From assembly GCA_964568805.1 (NCBI GenBank), contig CAZMRW010000006.1, forward strand, positions 24,683 through 88,682: a stretch of DNA of 64,000 nucleotides. The letters are read 5' to 3'. Source of the DNA: CAZMRW01 sp964568805. Its GTDB lineage: Bacteria > Pseudomonadota > Gammaproteobacteria > Methylococcales > Methylomonadaceae. Shown in pieces: positions 24,711-33,928 of the stretch (its first letter is position 1; each line of letters starts with the position of its first letter). Position numbers and translations under genes: made by a program. The notes beneath the pieces are model-generated. The model had not been told where the DNA came from and made no database searches. It saw nothing but the letters and a program-made list of their open reading frames with translations.

Positions 24711-26048
24711 TTATGCTTTAGCCTGGCTTTCCTTGAGCAACAATATCAACACAAGCGCAATGGCAGGCAAACCAACGGCGGAAGCATAGAGAAAAAAGGC
24801 GTAGTAGCCATAATTGTCGACCACGATCCCGGAAAAGCCCCCTAAAAACTGGGCCGGGAGCGTCATCAACGAGCTAAACAGGGCGTACTGCGTAGCCGTA
24901 TAGGCAGTACTGGTCAGACTGGAAAGATAGGCGATGAAAACCGAAGTCGCCAGGCCGCCGCTTAAATTATCGGCGCTGATGACGCCGGCCAGCAACACCT
25001 TATTAGGCTCGGTTAGCGCCAGGGTGGCAAAAAGCAAATTGGTGACAACCACCAACACCGCCCCCAGCAGCAATGGCCTCATGATTCCGTACCTAACCAC
25101 CAACAGTCCGCCCAGAGAAGCACCGGCTATGGTCATAAAAAAACCAAAGATCTTGCTAATATCGGCGATGTCCTTTTTATTAAACCCCAAATCCAGATAA
25201 AATGGATTGGCCATGACCCCCAATGTGATATCGCTCATTTTATAAAGAGCAATCAACAATAAAATCAATAACCCGACTTTGCCGTTTCGACTAAAAAACT
25301 CTACAAAAGGACTCAGCACCGCATCGGAAAAACCTGCCAGCAATCGCTGCAGGAAATTCGTTCGTTTAGCTACGCCCAATGCATGTTCAAGCTCTTCTTC
25401 GATTTTAATCGCGGCAATAACAGGTTTATGCTCAGGCTCTTTCAGACAAAGTGTCGCCATCATTCCTACTGACATCAAAGCAGCCATGACAATATAGGCC
25501 GAACTCCAGTTTGAATACTCGGCGATATAAAATGCCCCGGCTCCGGCCATCAGTAACGCTATCCGGTAACCTAATACATAGGTTGCCGCCATCGCACCCT
25601 GGACATTCGCTTCCGCCGTTTCAATGCGGAACGCATCGATAACAATATCCTGGGTTGCCGAACAAAACGCCACGCCTACAGCGAATAGGGCGCAAACATG
25701 CAATTGAGAGTGAATGTCCGTCCCCGCCATCCCGATCAGTCCAACCATAATCCCTGATTGCGCAAGCAGCATCCAGCTTCGTCTTTTTCCAAAAATTCGG
25801 GATAACAAAGGCAGCGGCAAACGGTCAATGACAGGCGCCCAAAAAACCTTGATTGAATAAGTAATTCCGACCCAGCTAAAAAAACCTATCACGGATCGAT
25901 CGATGCCTTCATCCCTTAACCAGGCGGATAATGTTGAGAAGACCAGCAAAAAGGGCAGGCCTGCGGAAAACCCCAGAAATATCATGCTCAACACACGCGG
26001 CTGAACATAAATGGAAAAGGCCGTATGCCAGCCTTTTTCAGAAGCCAT
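24711..26048 (-). CDS. ampG: AmpG-family muropeptide permease (major facilitator)
   Basis: A 445-residue polytopic protein with about twelve hydrophobic helices. It begins MASEKGWHTAFSIYVQPRVL and contains FLGFSAGLPFLLVFSTLSAWLR and KVFWAPVIDRLPLP, both characteristic of AmpG permeases, which import GlcNAc-anhydro-muropeptides for cell-wall recycling. I choose ATG 26048 because of the GAGG ribosome site just before it; an upstream extension to 26171 (inside the end of nhaD) has no transporter character. The 3' end abuts the xthA scar, so its last residues (KESQAKA) should be compared with relatives. Confidence 0.88.
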   Translation of the reverse strand: MASEKGWHTAFSIYVQPRVLSMIFLGFSAGLPFLLVFSTLSAWLRDEGIDRSVIGFFSWVGITYSIKVFWAPVIDRLPLPLLSRIFGKRRSWMLLAQSGIMVGLIGMAGTDIHSQLHVCALFAVGVAFCSATQDIVIDAFRIETAEANVQGAMAATYVLGYRIALLMAGAGAFYIAEYSNWSSAYIVMAALMSVGMMATLCLKEPEHKPVIAAIKIEEELEHALGVAKRTNFLQRLLAGFSDAVLSPFVEFFSRNGKVGLLILLLIALYKMSDITLGVMANPFYLDLGFNKKDIADISKIFGFFMTIAGASLGGLLVVRYGIMRPLLLGAVLVVVTNLLFATLALTEPNKVLLAGVISADNLSGGLATSVFIAYLSSLTSTAYTATQYALFSSLMTLPAQFLGGFSGIVVDNYGYYAFFLYASAVGLPAIALVLILLLKESQAKA

Positions 26049-26104
26049 GGACCTCGCCTGACAGAAAGCGCCGCACCAAGTATGCGGCGTCTTGAGAGCC
26101 GATA

Positions 26105-27481
26105 TCAACCATTGATCAGGTAATGCACGACAATGCTGCCTACATAACCGGCAGCTATAGCGGGCGTCCATTTCAAATGGCTGAAAAAGGTATATTTGTT
26201 ATTTGACTGGCCCATCAAAGCCACACCGGCGGCAGAGCCCACTGACAATAGCGATCCACCCACGCCTGCGGTCAGGGTCACCAGCAGCCATTGATACAAA
26301 CCCATGTCCAGATTCATGTTCAATACAGCAAACATAACGGGAATATTGTCGACAACCGCCGATATTAAGCCCACCAATATGTTCGCGGTGGTTTGCCCCA
26401 AGCCGTCATACATGCCGTTGGACAGTAGTTCGAGATAACCGATATAACCCAGGCCGCCGACGCCAAAAACGACGCCAAAGAAAAAAAGCAAGGTATCCCA
26501 TTCGGCATGGCGAACTTTTGTGAAGATATCGAAGGAATTATCGCCCTCTACCGTATACTTGGTTTTCAAGCGGAATCCGTACAGCATCAAAACAGATAAA
26601 CCGGTCATCATTCCCATGAAAGGGGGTAAATGCAAGATCTGTTTAAAACTGACCGCAGAAGCGATAGTCAGTAAGAACAATACGCATATCTGGATCGCGC
26701 CCGCTTTTAACTTGACAACCGCTTCATCGGTAGCTTTTGGCTGCTCATCCGGCACCGCAAAGTACATAATCGCTGCAGGTATGCCGTAGTTCACAGCCGA
26801 TGGGATAAACAGTTCGAAGAAATCAAAGAATTCTGCGTAACCGGCCTGCCATACCATCAGTGTCGTAATATCGCCAAAGGGGCAAAATGCTCCGCCTGCA
26901 TTCGCAGCAATGACCAAGTTGACAAAACCGATGCTGACGAATTTGGGGTTATCAGCTCCGACCGCCATCACTACTGCGCCGATCAATAGCGCCGCCGTCA
27001 AGTTATCGGCAACCGCAGACAAAAAGAACGTAACCACACCGGTAATCAAAAATAATTTACGATATCCAAACTGTTTTCTTACCAAATAGGATCTAAGCGC
27101 CTCGAACACATTACGCTCCGCCATGGCATTGATATAGGTCATGGCGACCAGCAAAAATAGCATCAGTTCGGCGTATTCTTTCAAATTGTATTCGAAAGCC
27201 TCGTGCAATTGCTCGGTAGAAACCCCGGCTTGAGTCGCCAGGACAGCAGCGTGAGCCCATATAATGCCGGCTGCTAAAATGACCGGTTTCGATTTACGCA
27301 AATGGGTAAATTCTTCAGCCATCACAAAACCATAGGCGATAATGAAAATAAGCACCGTATAAATTCCGCGCTCAGTCCCGGTCAAGCCAAGATTTTCAAA
27401 ACCGCCTGCCATTGCTATCCCTGGAGCCAGCAATGCACTCAACAAAATGAATAAAAACCTCACCAAACTACCCTCCCCCAT
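26105..27481 (-). CDS. nhaD: Sodium/proton antiporter NhaD
   Basis: A 458-residue ion transporter of the NhaD/ArsB superfamily. It has a cleavable-looking N-terminal helix, then many membrane spans. Conserved segments include FFLSAVADNLTAALLIGAV, AANAGGAFCPFGDITTLMVW, and GLISAVVDNIPVMFAVL, the paired DN motifs with acidic residues in membrane that are typical for NhaD. It would exchange external protons for internal sodium or lithium, useful in saline or alkaline settings. It lies 56 bp upstream of ampG on the same strand, perhaps cotranscribed. Confidence 0.92.
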   Translation of the reverse strand: MGEGSLVRFLFILLSALLAPGIAMAGGFENLGLTGTERGIYTVLIFIIAYGFVMAEEFTHLRKSKPVILAAGIIWAHAAVLATQAGVSTEQLHEAFEYNLKEYAELMLFLLVAMTYINAMAERNVFEALRSYLVRKQFGYRKLFLITGVVTFFLSAVADNLTAALLIGAVVMAVGADNPKFVSIGFVNLVIAANAGGAFCPFGDITTLMVWQAGYAEFFDFFELFIPSAVNYGIPAAIMYFAVPDEQPKATDEAVVKLKAGAIQICVLFLLTIASAVSFKQILHLPPFMGMMTGLSVLMLYGFRLKTKYTVEGDNSFDIFTKVRHAEWDTLLFFFGVVFGVGGLGYIGYLELLSNGMYDGLGQTTANILVGLISAVVDNIPVMFAVLNMNLDMGLYQWLLVTLTAGVGGSLLSVGSAAGVALMGQSNNKYTFFSHLKWTPAIAAGYVGSIVVHYLING

Positions 27482-27630
27482 GTGATTTTAGATAAATTTT
27501 TAATTAAACGAAACCGTCAAACTTTAACGAGATATATTATCACCATACAATAAATTTTGTCATTTTATGACTCACAGTATATGATTGTGGATTATGTTTA
27601 TTCGCCTGAAAGGCGCCTTAGGGCCCATTT

Positions 27631-29283
27631 ATGTATCAGTATAACGACCAAGACCAAACTCTCGTTGAAGAACGGGCTGCCCAATTCAAAAGACAAACCG
27701 AACAATTTCTAAAGGGCGACCTCTCAGAGGATCAGTTCCGCGCATTGCGTTTGAGAAATGGCCTCTATATCCAGACGCATGCCCCGATGTTCAGGATTGC
27801 CGTACCTTATGGGCTGCTTAATTCGAAGCAAATACGTAAACTTGCTCATATTGCCCGTCAATATGATAAAGGCTATTGTCATTTCACAACGCGACAGAAT
27901 GTTCAGTTCAATTGGCCGAAACTGGAAGAAGTGCCCGATATCCTTGCAGAACTCGCCAGTGTGCAGATGCACGCCATTCAAACCAGCGGCAACTGTATGA
28001 GAAACACCACATCGGACCACCTTGCCGGTGTCTGTGTCGATGAAATTGAAGATCCCCGCCCTTATTGCGAAATCATCCGCCAGTGGACCACGCTGCATCC
28101 GGAATTCGATTATTTGCCGAGGAAATTCAAGATTGCCGTCAGCGGCTCGCTGCAAGATCGGGCAGCGACGCAATTGCACGACATCGGCTTGAATCTGGTC
28201 AAAAACGACGATGGAGAAATCGGCTTTAAAGTTTTCGTAGGCGGCGGCCTGGGACGAACCCCGATGATTGGCCAAGTCATCAGGCCCTATCTTGAAAAAA
28301 AACATCTTTTATCCTATCTGGAAGCGATACTTCGGATTTACAATCTGTTCGGACGCCGCGACAACAAATACAAAGCGCGTATTAAAATACTGGTCAAAGA
28401 ATCGGGAATCGAAAAATTTACCGACATGGTCGAGCAGGAATGGCTATTGATCAGGGATAAAATGGAACTGGGCGATGATAAAATTGAGGCCATCAAAGCC
28501 CATTTTACGCCTCCTTCTTATGACCCGGCTGCAGCACTGGATCCCAGCCTTGTGCAACACCAGTCCGAAAATCCGGCATTTGCGACCTGGTACAAATACA
28601 ACACCGCCGATCACAAAACTCCAGGCTATCGCGCCGTTTTCGTTTCATTGAAAGCGCCGGATACACCGCCTGGCGATATGAGCGACACTCAGCTGGATGC
28701 GATCGCCGATTTGATGGACCAGTACAGCTTCGGCCAGATCCGGAGCACCCACCGGCAGAACCTGATTCTTGCCGATGTCAGGCAGGCCGATCTTTTTCAA
28801 CTTTGGTCACAACTGGAACAATTGAAATTGGCAACACCGAATATGGGCACGGTGACCGATATTATCTGCTGCCCGGGCCTCGATTTTTGTTCGCTTGCCA
28901 ATGCCGGCTCGATCGGCGTCGCCAAAGAAATCAATGAAGCGCTGGATGACATGGACTATGTCCATGACATTGGCGACATAAAAATCAATATGTCGGGTTG
29001 CATGAATGGCTGCGCCCACCAGAGTGTCGGTCACATCGGAATTCTCGGAGTGGATAAAAAAGGAGCCGAGTGGTACCAAATTACCCTGGGCGGCTCATCC
29101 GAAAACGAAGCCGCCATCGGTGAACGACTGGGGCCTGCTGTCGCCAAAGACCAGATCACTCAGGCGATTACCACCATTCTGGATGTTTATGTCAAACAAC
29201 GTCTTGAAGACGAATCTTTTTTGGACATGGTTAAACGAGTGGGTATGACTCCTTTTAAAGAGCAGGTTTATGCAAATAGTTAA
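27631..29283 (+). CDS. Siroheme nitrite/sulfite reductase (CysI-like)
   Basis: The 550-residue enzyme has two ferredoxin-like halves of the NIR/SIR family. Siroheme and 4Fe-4S ligands are visible as CCPGLDFC (Cys414 and Cys420) and SGCMNGC (Cys457 and Cys461). The substrate-side basic residues lie in HFTTRQNVQFNW and RSTHRQNLIL. It is followed by a DUF934 gene overlapping by 14 bases. That pairing is usual for assimilatory sulfite reduction in proteobacteria and lacks a CysJ flavoprotein, so ferredoxin or another donor probably supplies electrons. Sulfite is the likely substrate, but nitrite cannot be excluded from sequence. Confidence 0.88.
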   Translation: MYQYNDQDQTLVEERAAQFKRQTEQFLKGDLSEDQFRALRLRNGLYIQTHAPMFRIAVPYGLLNSKQIRKLAHIARQYDKGYCHFTTRQNVQFNWPKLEEVPDILAELASVQMHAIQTSGNCMRNTTSDHLAGVCVDEIEDPRPYCEIIRQWTTLHPEFDYLPRKFKIAVSGSLQDRAATQLHDIGLNLVKNDDGEIGFKVFVGGGLGRTPMIGQVIRPYLEKKHLLSYLEAILRIYNLFGRRDNKYKARIKILVKESGIEKFTDMVEQEWLLIRDKMELGDDKIEAIKAHFTPPSYDPAAALDPSLVQHQSENPAFATWYKYNTADHKTPGYRAVFVSLKAPDTPPGDMSDTQLDAIADLMDQYSFGQIRSTHRQNLILADVRQADLFQLWSQLEQLKLATPNMGTVTDIICCPGLDFCSLANAGSIGVAKEINEALDDMDYVHDIGDIKINMSGCMNGCAHQSVGHIGILGVDKKGAEWYQITLGGSSENEAAIGERLGPAVAKDQITQAITTILDVYVKQRLEDESFLDMVKRVGMTPFKEQVYANS

Positions 29284-29722
29284 GGACAAAAAAATAATTG
29301 ATGACACCTGGCGACATTTAACTGACGGTGATGAGCTCGTCAGCGGCGACATTAGCGTTTCATTCGCCAGATGGAGACAGGAAAAACAGCGGCTGCTCGA
29401 TCATGAAGGAAAGCTGGGGGTTCGTATCGGCCCGGAAGATGCGCTTGCAGAGTTATCGGCAGACCTGGACAAGTTACAATTGATCGAGCTTGACTTTGCT
29501 GATTTTGCCGATGGCCGCTTATTTTCCTATGCCTGGCTGCTCAGAGGCCGCTACAATTATCAGGGTGAAATCAGAGCAACCGGCCATTTCCTTCCGGATC
29601 AGGTATTCTATTTATCGAGAGTCGGCGTAAACGCCTTTGCTCCTGAAAAAGTAGAACACTTAGCATCGATTATGTCGCATTTGAATGACTTTAGCGTTAA
29701 ATATCAGGCATCGATTGTTTAG
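29270..29722 (+). CDS. DUF934 protein, partner of sulfite reductase
   Basis: A 150-residue protein of the DUF934 family, usually encoded right after cysI-type reductase genes and sometimes next to cysH. Visible family segments are GVRIGPEDALAELSADLD, the aspartate-rich IELDFADFADGRLFSYAWLLR, and the C-terminal FLPDQVFYLSRVGVNAF. No cofactor motif is apparent. Its start lies inside the reductase gene, which suggests translational coupling and a role in assembling or serving that enzyme. The biochemical function is unknown. Confidence 0.85.
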   Translation: MQIVKDKKIIDDTWRHLTDGDELVSGDISVSFARWRQEKQRLLDHEGKLGVRIGPEDALAELSADLDKLQLIELDFADFADGRLFSYAWLLRGRYNYQGEIRATGHFLPDQVFYLSRVGVNAFAPEKVEHLASIMSHLNDFSVKYQASIV

Positions 29723-29737
29723 ATCCCTATCGGGTAG

Positions 29738-29791
29738 GAAGCCTGCTTGAAAGATAGACTGTTTCGAGTCTTTCATTTACTGTTAGGCTTC
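29738..29791 (+). other. Nested hairpin after the sulfite reductase operon
   Basis: GAAGCCT (29738-29744) pairs with AGGCTTC (29785-29791), and inside it TGAAAGA pairs with TCTTTCA. A two-stage stem begins 15 bases after the DUF934 stop. No U-run follows. It may be a transcript-stabilising 3' structure or part of a small RNA. Confidence 0.4.
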
Positions 29792-29844
29792 ATGAGCCTT
29801 TGTGCTTGAATTGATTTATTAATCTACAGAATTCTTCTTCAGCA

Positions 29845-29898
29845 CTAAAAAACCCCGAGCCTCTCATCAAACCAGCTGTTTGCAGAAACCCGGGGTTT
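29845..29898 (-). terminator. Terminator for ctpA
   Basis: On the minus strand AAACCCCG and CGGGGTTT (29898-29891 and 29857-29850) form an 8-base stem with a 33-base loop followed by a run of six T residues, 18 bases after the ctpA stop. The loop is long for an intrinsic terminator, so efficiency is uncertain. Confidence 0.6.
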
Positions 29899-29916
29899 AT
29901 TTATACCGGCAAGAAA

Positions 29917-31248
29917 TTATTTTCCCATAATGCTGATACCCTTCAATAACGTCAGCGCTTCATACACCGGATAGTCCTTCAACTCCAAAATCTCTTCCTT
30001 ATCTTTGCTTTCCTCGCTCTTTAGTAAATCGGGCTTCCCTTTGCCATTGCCTAAATGATGGGACAAATCGGCTTCCTTTACCGGGGCGAATTCAGATTTT
30101 TCTAACGATTCCAGTTTAATGCGCGCCAAAGCGATATCAGGTTCAATACCCTCGGCCTGTATCGATCTGCCGGATGGCGTATAATAACGGGCCGTTGTCA
30201 ACTTTACAGCGGCGCCACTACTGGTAGGCAATATCGTTTGCACTGAACCCTTACCGAACGATTTCTCGCCCATAATCACTGCGCGCTTTTGATCCTGCAA
30301 GGCTCCGGCAACAATTTCAGAAGCAGACGCGGAACCCGCATTGATCAACACGACCATTGCCGCACCATCAATCACGTCGTCCGGCGATGCGTTAAACCGC
30401 ATCTCGGAATTTTCTATACGGCCTTCTGTATAGACAATAAGCCCGCTTTTCAAAAAGGCATCGCTTACCTCAACAGCGGCATTGAGTACGCCGCCCGGAT
30501 TATTTCGCAAGTCCAGCACCAGGCCCTTCAAATTTCCTGCGTTTTCCTTTTTCAAGCTGGAAATGGCCTCCAACAGACTTTCTCCTGTCCCGGATTGAAA
30601 GCTGCTGATGCGTACATAGCCGTAATTTTTTTCCAGCATGCGGCTCTTGACGCTTTTAACTTTGATAATGGCTCGGATTAACGTAAATTTCAGCGGCGTT
30701 TCTTCCCCTTCCCTGACCACCGTCAGCAAAATAGAACTGCCCGGCTCACCCCGCATCATCTTGACCGCATCAGTCAGGCTCATGCCTTTAACAGGCTTAT
30801 CATCAAGCCTGATGATAAGATCGCCGGCTTTTATCCCTGCTTTCTGGGCAGGAGTATCATCGATAGGAGAAACCACCTTGATAAAGCCGTTTTCCATCGT
30901 TACTTCTATACCTAAACCGCCAAATTGTCCGGTCGTGCCCTCTTTTAACTCCTGATATTCTTCAGGAACCAGATAAGCCGAATGCGGGTCCAGACCGCTT
31001 AGCATGCCTCTTACGGCATCCTCCAGTAATTTCTTGTCGGAAACAGGTTCAACATAGTCCCGCTTAATCCGCCCGAAAATTTCCGTGAAAGTTCTTAGGT
31101 CTTCAAACGGCAAAGCATCCGCATCAGTAGCCGCTTCCTCCTTTTCAAGACCCGCAAAGACACTGCCACAGGTGCCAATGAATACACCCAGCATTATCCC
31201 TAGGGACAAAATAAAAATACTCTTCTTTTTTAGCATGTGCCTTAACAC
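29917..31248 (-). CDS. ctpA: Carboxy-terminal processing protease CtpA (S41)
   Basis: The 443-residue periplasmic serine protease has a signal or anchor helix (SIFILSLGIMLGVFIGTCGS), a PDZ domain (GGLGIEVTMENGFIKVVSPI through VKMMRGEPGSSI) and the S41 domain. The catalytic Ser is in INAGSASASEI and the Lys in EKSFGKGSVQT, with DLRNNPGG earlier. Such proteases trim or destroy envelope proteins and control peptidoglycan endopeptidases. It follows envC by 38 bp, a common pairing in gammaproteobacteria that links two layers of murein hydrolase control. Confidence 0.95.
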   Translation of the reverse strand: MLRHMLKKKSIFILSLGIMLGVFIGTCGSVFAGLEKEEAATDADALPFEDLRTFTEIFGRIKRDYVEPVSDKKLLEDAVRGMLSGLDPHSAYLVPEEYQELKEGTTGQFGGLGIEVTMENGFIKVVSPIDDTPAQKAGIKAGDLIIRLDDKPVKGMSLTDAVKMMRGEPGSSILLTVVREGEETPLKFTLIRAIIKVKSVKSRMLEKNYGYVRISSFQSGTGESLLEAISSLKKENAGNLKGLVLDLRNNPGGVLNAAVEVSDAFLKSGLIVYTEGRIENSEMRFNASPDDVIDGAAMVVLINAGSASASEIVAGALQDQKRAVIMGEKSFGKGSVQTILPTSSGAAVKLTTARYYTPSGRSIQAEGIEPDIALARIKLESLEKSEFAPVKEADLSHHLGNGKGKPDLLKSEESKDKEEILELKDYPVYEALTLLKGISIMGK

Positions 31249-31286
31249 CCCACAATTCGATTTCCCAAAACATTATCATCACGCGG

Positions 31287-32519
31287 TTAACCCATCTGAT
31301 CGCGGCTTGACTTTGAGCACCATTCAAGCGGATCAACCGGCTTGCCATCTTTACGAATGCCAAAATACAAACCCGATCGACTGCGTCCACCGCTTTGTCC
31401 CACGGACGCAATCACCTCTCCAGACTGAACCAGATCCCCAACCCGTTTATAAAGACTCTGATTAAAAGCATAAAGCGTCATATAGCCTTTGCCATGGTCA
31501 ATAATCATTAATAAGCCGTAACCACGCAGCCATTCAGAATACACCACTTTGCCATTGGTCACCGCATGAATTTCGGTTCCCTCACCCGCCTCGATCAAGA
31601 CACCATCCCGTATTGCCTCTAATCGTTCGTTGCCGGCGTCTGCTGCCAGCTTGCCCTTGATCGGCCAGGGAAGCTTACCTTTAAGCATATAAAAAGCAGC
31701 GTTTGCCTCGGATAATTCATCATTATTAGAATCATTTTCCGTCATTGCAGTCGACTCATCCGTCGATTCTGGCAATTCTTCAACCTGAGCTGATTCAGAA
31801 GCAAGACTGTCTTCACTGTCCTGTAAAGTATCAATCAGATTCTTAAGTTTAGTCTCACTTTCTTCTAATTGGGTTAATTGCTGCTCATGGGACGAAAAAT
31901 CATTGGCTAATTGCTCCAGCAGTTCGCTTCTTTCCAATCTAAGTTTATCCAAAGCGGCCTGTTCCAATTTCTTTTGGTCCAGATCGCGCTCTAAAAGCTG
32001 GGCATCCGTCTGGTGCTGTTTATTCAATTGTTCCAGCTGTTTGATGGCTCCTTCAATTTCGGCCATTTTTTTTAGCCGGCTCCTATTAAAATAGCCTTGA
32101 TAAACCATCATCCGGCTGGATAACACCGGATCCTGCTGATTAAGTATCAGCTTCAATTTTTCTTGTTGGCCCATCGCATAGGCGGCCCTGATATGACCGG
32201 ACAACTCCTTGCCGTGCCTGGTTATTTGAGACCGATGATTCTGGATATCCTGTCTGAGCCCATTGAGTTTCCTGCGTTTCCGCTCAACCTTATTTCTTAA
32301 ATCTCTTAATAAAGCGGCCGATTCCCCGTAACGATATTCGATTTCAGCCAACTGATCGTTTAAGGTATCTTGTTGCAGCATGATTTGCTGCATTTTCTTT
32401 TTGACAGCATCGATATTTGACCGTACCTGATCCAGTTTCTCATTCTGCTCGAAACTTTCCGCGTCGCTATCAGATATCAAGATACACAGGCAAAGGCAAA
32501 GAACGATCTTCTTTCTCAT
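31287..32519 (-). CDS. envC: Murein hydrolase activator EnvC (M23/LytM domain)
   Basis: The 410-residue periplasmic protein has a signal peptide (KIVLCLCLCILISDSDA), a long heptad-rich coiled coil (about 25-250) and a C-terminal LytM domain. The LytM domain has VIIDHGKGYMTLYAFNQSL in place of the metal-binding HGxxxxTxYxH of active M23 enzymes and GLYFGIRKDGKPVDPLEW near the end. Loss of the last His (F) and the other ligands suggests a degenerate, non-catalytic domain like EnvC of E. coli, which activates amidases at the septum through FtsEX. It is first in the envC-ctpA unit. Confidence 0.93.
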   Translation of the reverse strand: MRKKIVLCLCLCILISDSDAESFEQNEKLDQVRSNIDAVKKKMQQIMLQQDTLNDQLAEIEYRYGESAALLRDLRNKVERKRRKLNGLRQDIQNHRSQITRHGKELSGHIRAAYAMGQQEKLKLILNQQDPVLSSRMMVYQGYFNRSRLKKMAEIEGAIKQLEQLNKQHQTDAQLLERDLDQKKLEQAALDKLRLERSELLEQLANDFSSHEQQLTQLEESETKLKNLIDTLQDSEDSLASESAQVEELPESTDESTAMTENDSNNDELSEANAAFYMLKGKLPWPIKGKLAADAGNERLEAIRDGVLIEAGEGTEIHAVTNGKVVYSEWLRGYGLLMIIDHGKGYMTLYAFNQSLYKRVGDLVQSGEVIASVGQSGGRSRSGLYFGIRKDGKPVDPLEWCSKSSRDQMG

Positions 32520-32704
32520 TCACGGATTAAACCGAAGCGATCAGGTTGGTACCGATGTTCCGATACAAAATTCGTAACTATACTCATTCTAATTTATTAT
32601 CCATTACCCAAAAAGTACGAAACTAATGTATCATTTCATCTGCTTCATTGATATTTGATATTCAGGTAAATTGGTAAACAGGCAATCAAGTGAGCATTAT
32701 ATCA

Positions 32705-32727
32705 ATACACGTTGTCGAGTTGTGTAT
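32705..32727. promoter_or_regulatory. Inverted repeat upstream of the ArsR-type regulator
   Basis: ATACAC and GTGTAT are inverted copies with an 11-base spacer, ending 64 bp before the likely ATG of the regulator. The spacing of about 17 bases between half-site starts is compatible with a winged-helix dimer, so it is a candidate autoregulatory operator. Support is only the symmetry. Confidence 0.3.
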
Positions 32728-32791
32728 AAATAATTCTATTTTAGATTCTTTATTTTAAGTTAGCTTTAAAACAGCTTCATTGACTAATCCT

Positions 32792-33106
32792 ATGAATTCT
32801 ACAGATCAGCCCATTTTATATAACGATACTGATATAATTAGAGCGGCTCGCTGTTTAAAAGCCATGTCACACCCTTTACGGTTAAAAATTTTGTGCGTAC
32901 TTGGCAACGACTCAGTTAGTGTACAGGACATCGTTGACCAGGTCGGCACCAGCCAAAGCAATATTTCACAACATCTGGCTATTTTGAGAGAAAAAAACAT
33001 ACTCGGCTCGAAAAAGGAAGCCAATCGGGTTTATTACTTCATCGATGACAACCGTATGCTTCAACTCATCCAAATGATGCGCGATGTTTTTTGCACAAAG
33101 CACTGA
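32792..33106 (+). CDS. ArsR-family repressor resembling persulfide sensors YgaV/SqrR/BigR
   Basis: A 104-residue winged-helix protein from ATG 32792 (the frame can open at TTG 32780). It has LKAMSHPLRLKILCVL, the recognition helix region GTSQSNISQHLAILRE, and the wing KKEANRVYYFI. The metal motif ELCVCD of ArsR/SmtB is absent. Cys35 (KILCVL) and Cys101 (DVFC) are 66 residues apart, exactly the spacing of the sensing pair of SqrR (41/107) and BigR (42/108). The similarity to YgaV of E. coli extends through LKAMSHP and SQHLA. A rhodanese gene follows after 48 bp. I infer derepression by reactive sulfur species. Confidence 0.85.
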   Translation: MNSTDQPILYNDTDIIRAARCLKAMSHPLRLKILCVLGNDSVSVQDIVDQVGTSQSNISQHLAILREKNILGSKKEANRVYYFIDDNRMLQLIQMMRDVFCTKH

Positions 33107-33154
33107 GATTCAACTTTCAACAACCCTATTACCCATTAACCAAACAGATTCTCC

Positions 33155-33604
33155 ATGGAACGTTTTTTTGAATTCATTTTAAATCACTATATCTACTCAC
33201 TTGCTCTTGCGGTTGTTACTTATTTATTGATACAGGAACTTTTCGATACGGCATTTAAAAAATACAGTTCAATTACGCCTCTGCTTGCCGTAGTAAAAAT
33301 GAACGAAAGCGACACATTAATCATCGATGTACGCGAAGCGCCTGACTTTGTTCAAAGTCATATCGAAAACGCTGTCAATACGCCTTTAAGCAAATTAAAT
33401 GAATACCTTAAAAAAATAACCGACCATAAAAACAAACCCGTCCTGATTGCCTGCCAGAACGGCACTCGCTCGTTATCGGCGGCTAAGCTTTTGACAAAAG
33501 AAGGGTTTGAACAGGTGTTCGTTATTAACGGCGGTATGGATGCCTGGGTCGAAGACTACAAATTACCGGTAAGGTTAAACGGCAAAAGCAGGGCAGCCAC
33601 CTAA
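33155..33604 (+). CDS. Membrane-anchored rhodanese (YibN-like)
   Basis: A 149-residue protein with an N-terminal membrane helix (YIYSLALAVVTYLLIQELF) and one rhodanese domain. The domain has TLIIDVREAPDFVQSHIENAVN and the active loop CQNGTR, whose Cys would carry the persulfide, and later FVINGGMDAWVEDY. It lies after the ArsR-type gene and before secB. In E. coli the similar yibN precedes grxC-secB-gpsA; here grxC is absent. It could relay sulfane sulfur at the membrane, and the sensor next door fits that idea. Confidence 0.9.
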   Translation: MERFFEFILNHYIYSLALAVVTYLLIQELFDTAFKKYSSITPLLAVVKMNESDTLIIDVREAPDFVQSHIENAVNTPLSKLNEYLKKITDHKNKPVLIACQNGTRSLSAAKLLTKEGFEQVFVINGGMDAWVEDYKLPVRLNGKSRAAT

Positions 33605-33928
33605 AATTTACGGTTATAATTCTTAAGCCGGGGCGTGCTTCATACTTCAGATTCGCGTTCGGTCTGACCGGAAGACAATTTGTAGAGCGGCTCCATTAGC
33701 GTTATGCCATTATCGCCTATCTTTAATGTCACCCTCGTAACAGCCGCTTACTCCCAAAGCGCCAGTATTCCGGATTTAGCGCGCGCAAATGATACCCGAT
33801 TATCGTGGGCTAATTCAGGACAGCCGGATTATTAATTGCCGGGGCATAGTGCTTCCGAGGCAGCAGCAACCTTTTTCTATCAGCACGGTATATAATTTTT
33901 TCTTACCTCCATTTTATTTAAACTCAAC
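33605..33928. other. Intergenic gap where grxC is usually found
   Basis: Some 320 bases between the rhodanese and secB genes with no open frame resembling glutaredoxin or anything else. Plus-strand reading in the three frames gives no CPYC-type motif. It probably holds the secB promoter. Confidence 0.55.

Noticed and set aside
26049..26171. N-terminal extension of AmpG by 41 residues
   Set aside because: It overlaps the end of nhaD and lacks a transporter character; a GAGG site precedes ATG 26048.
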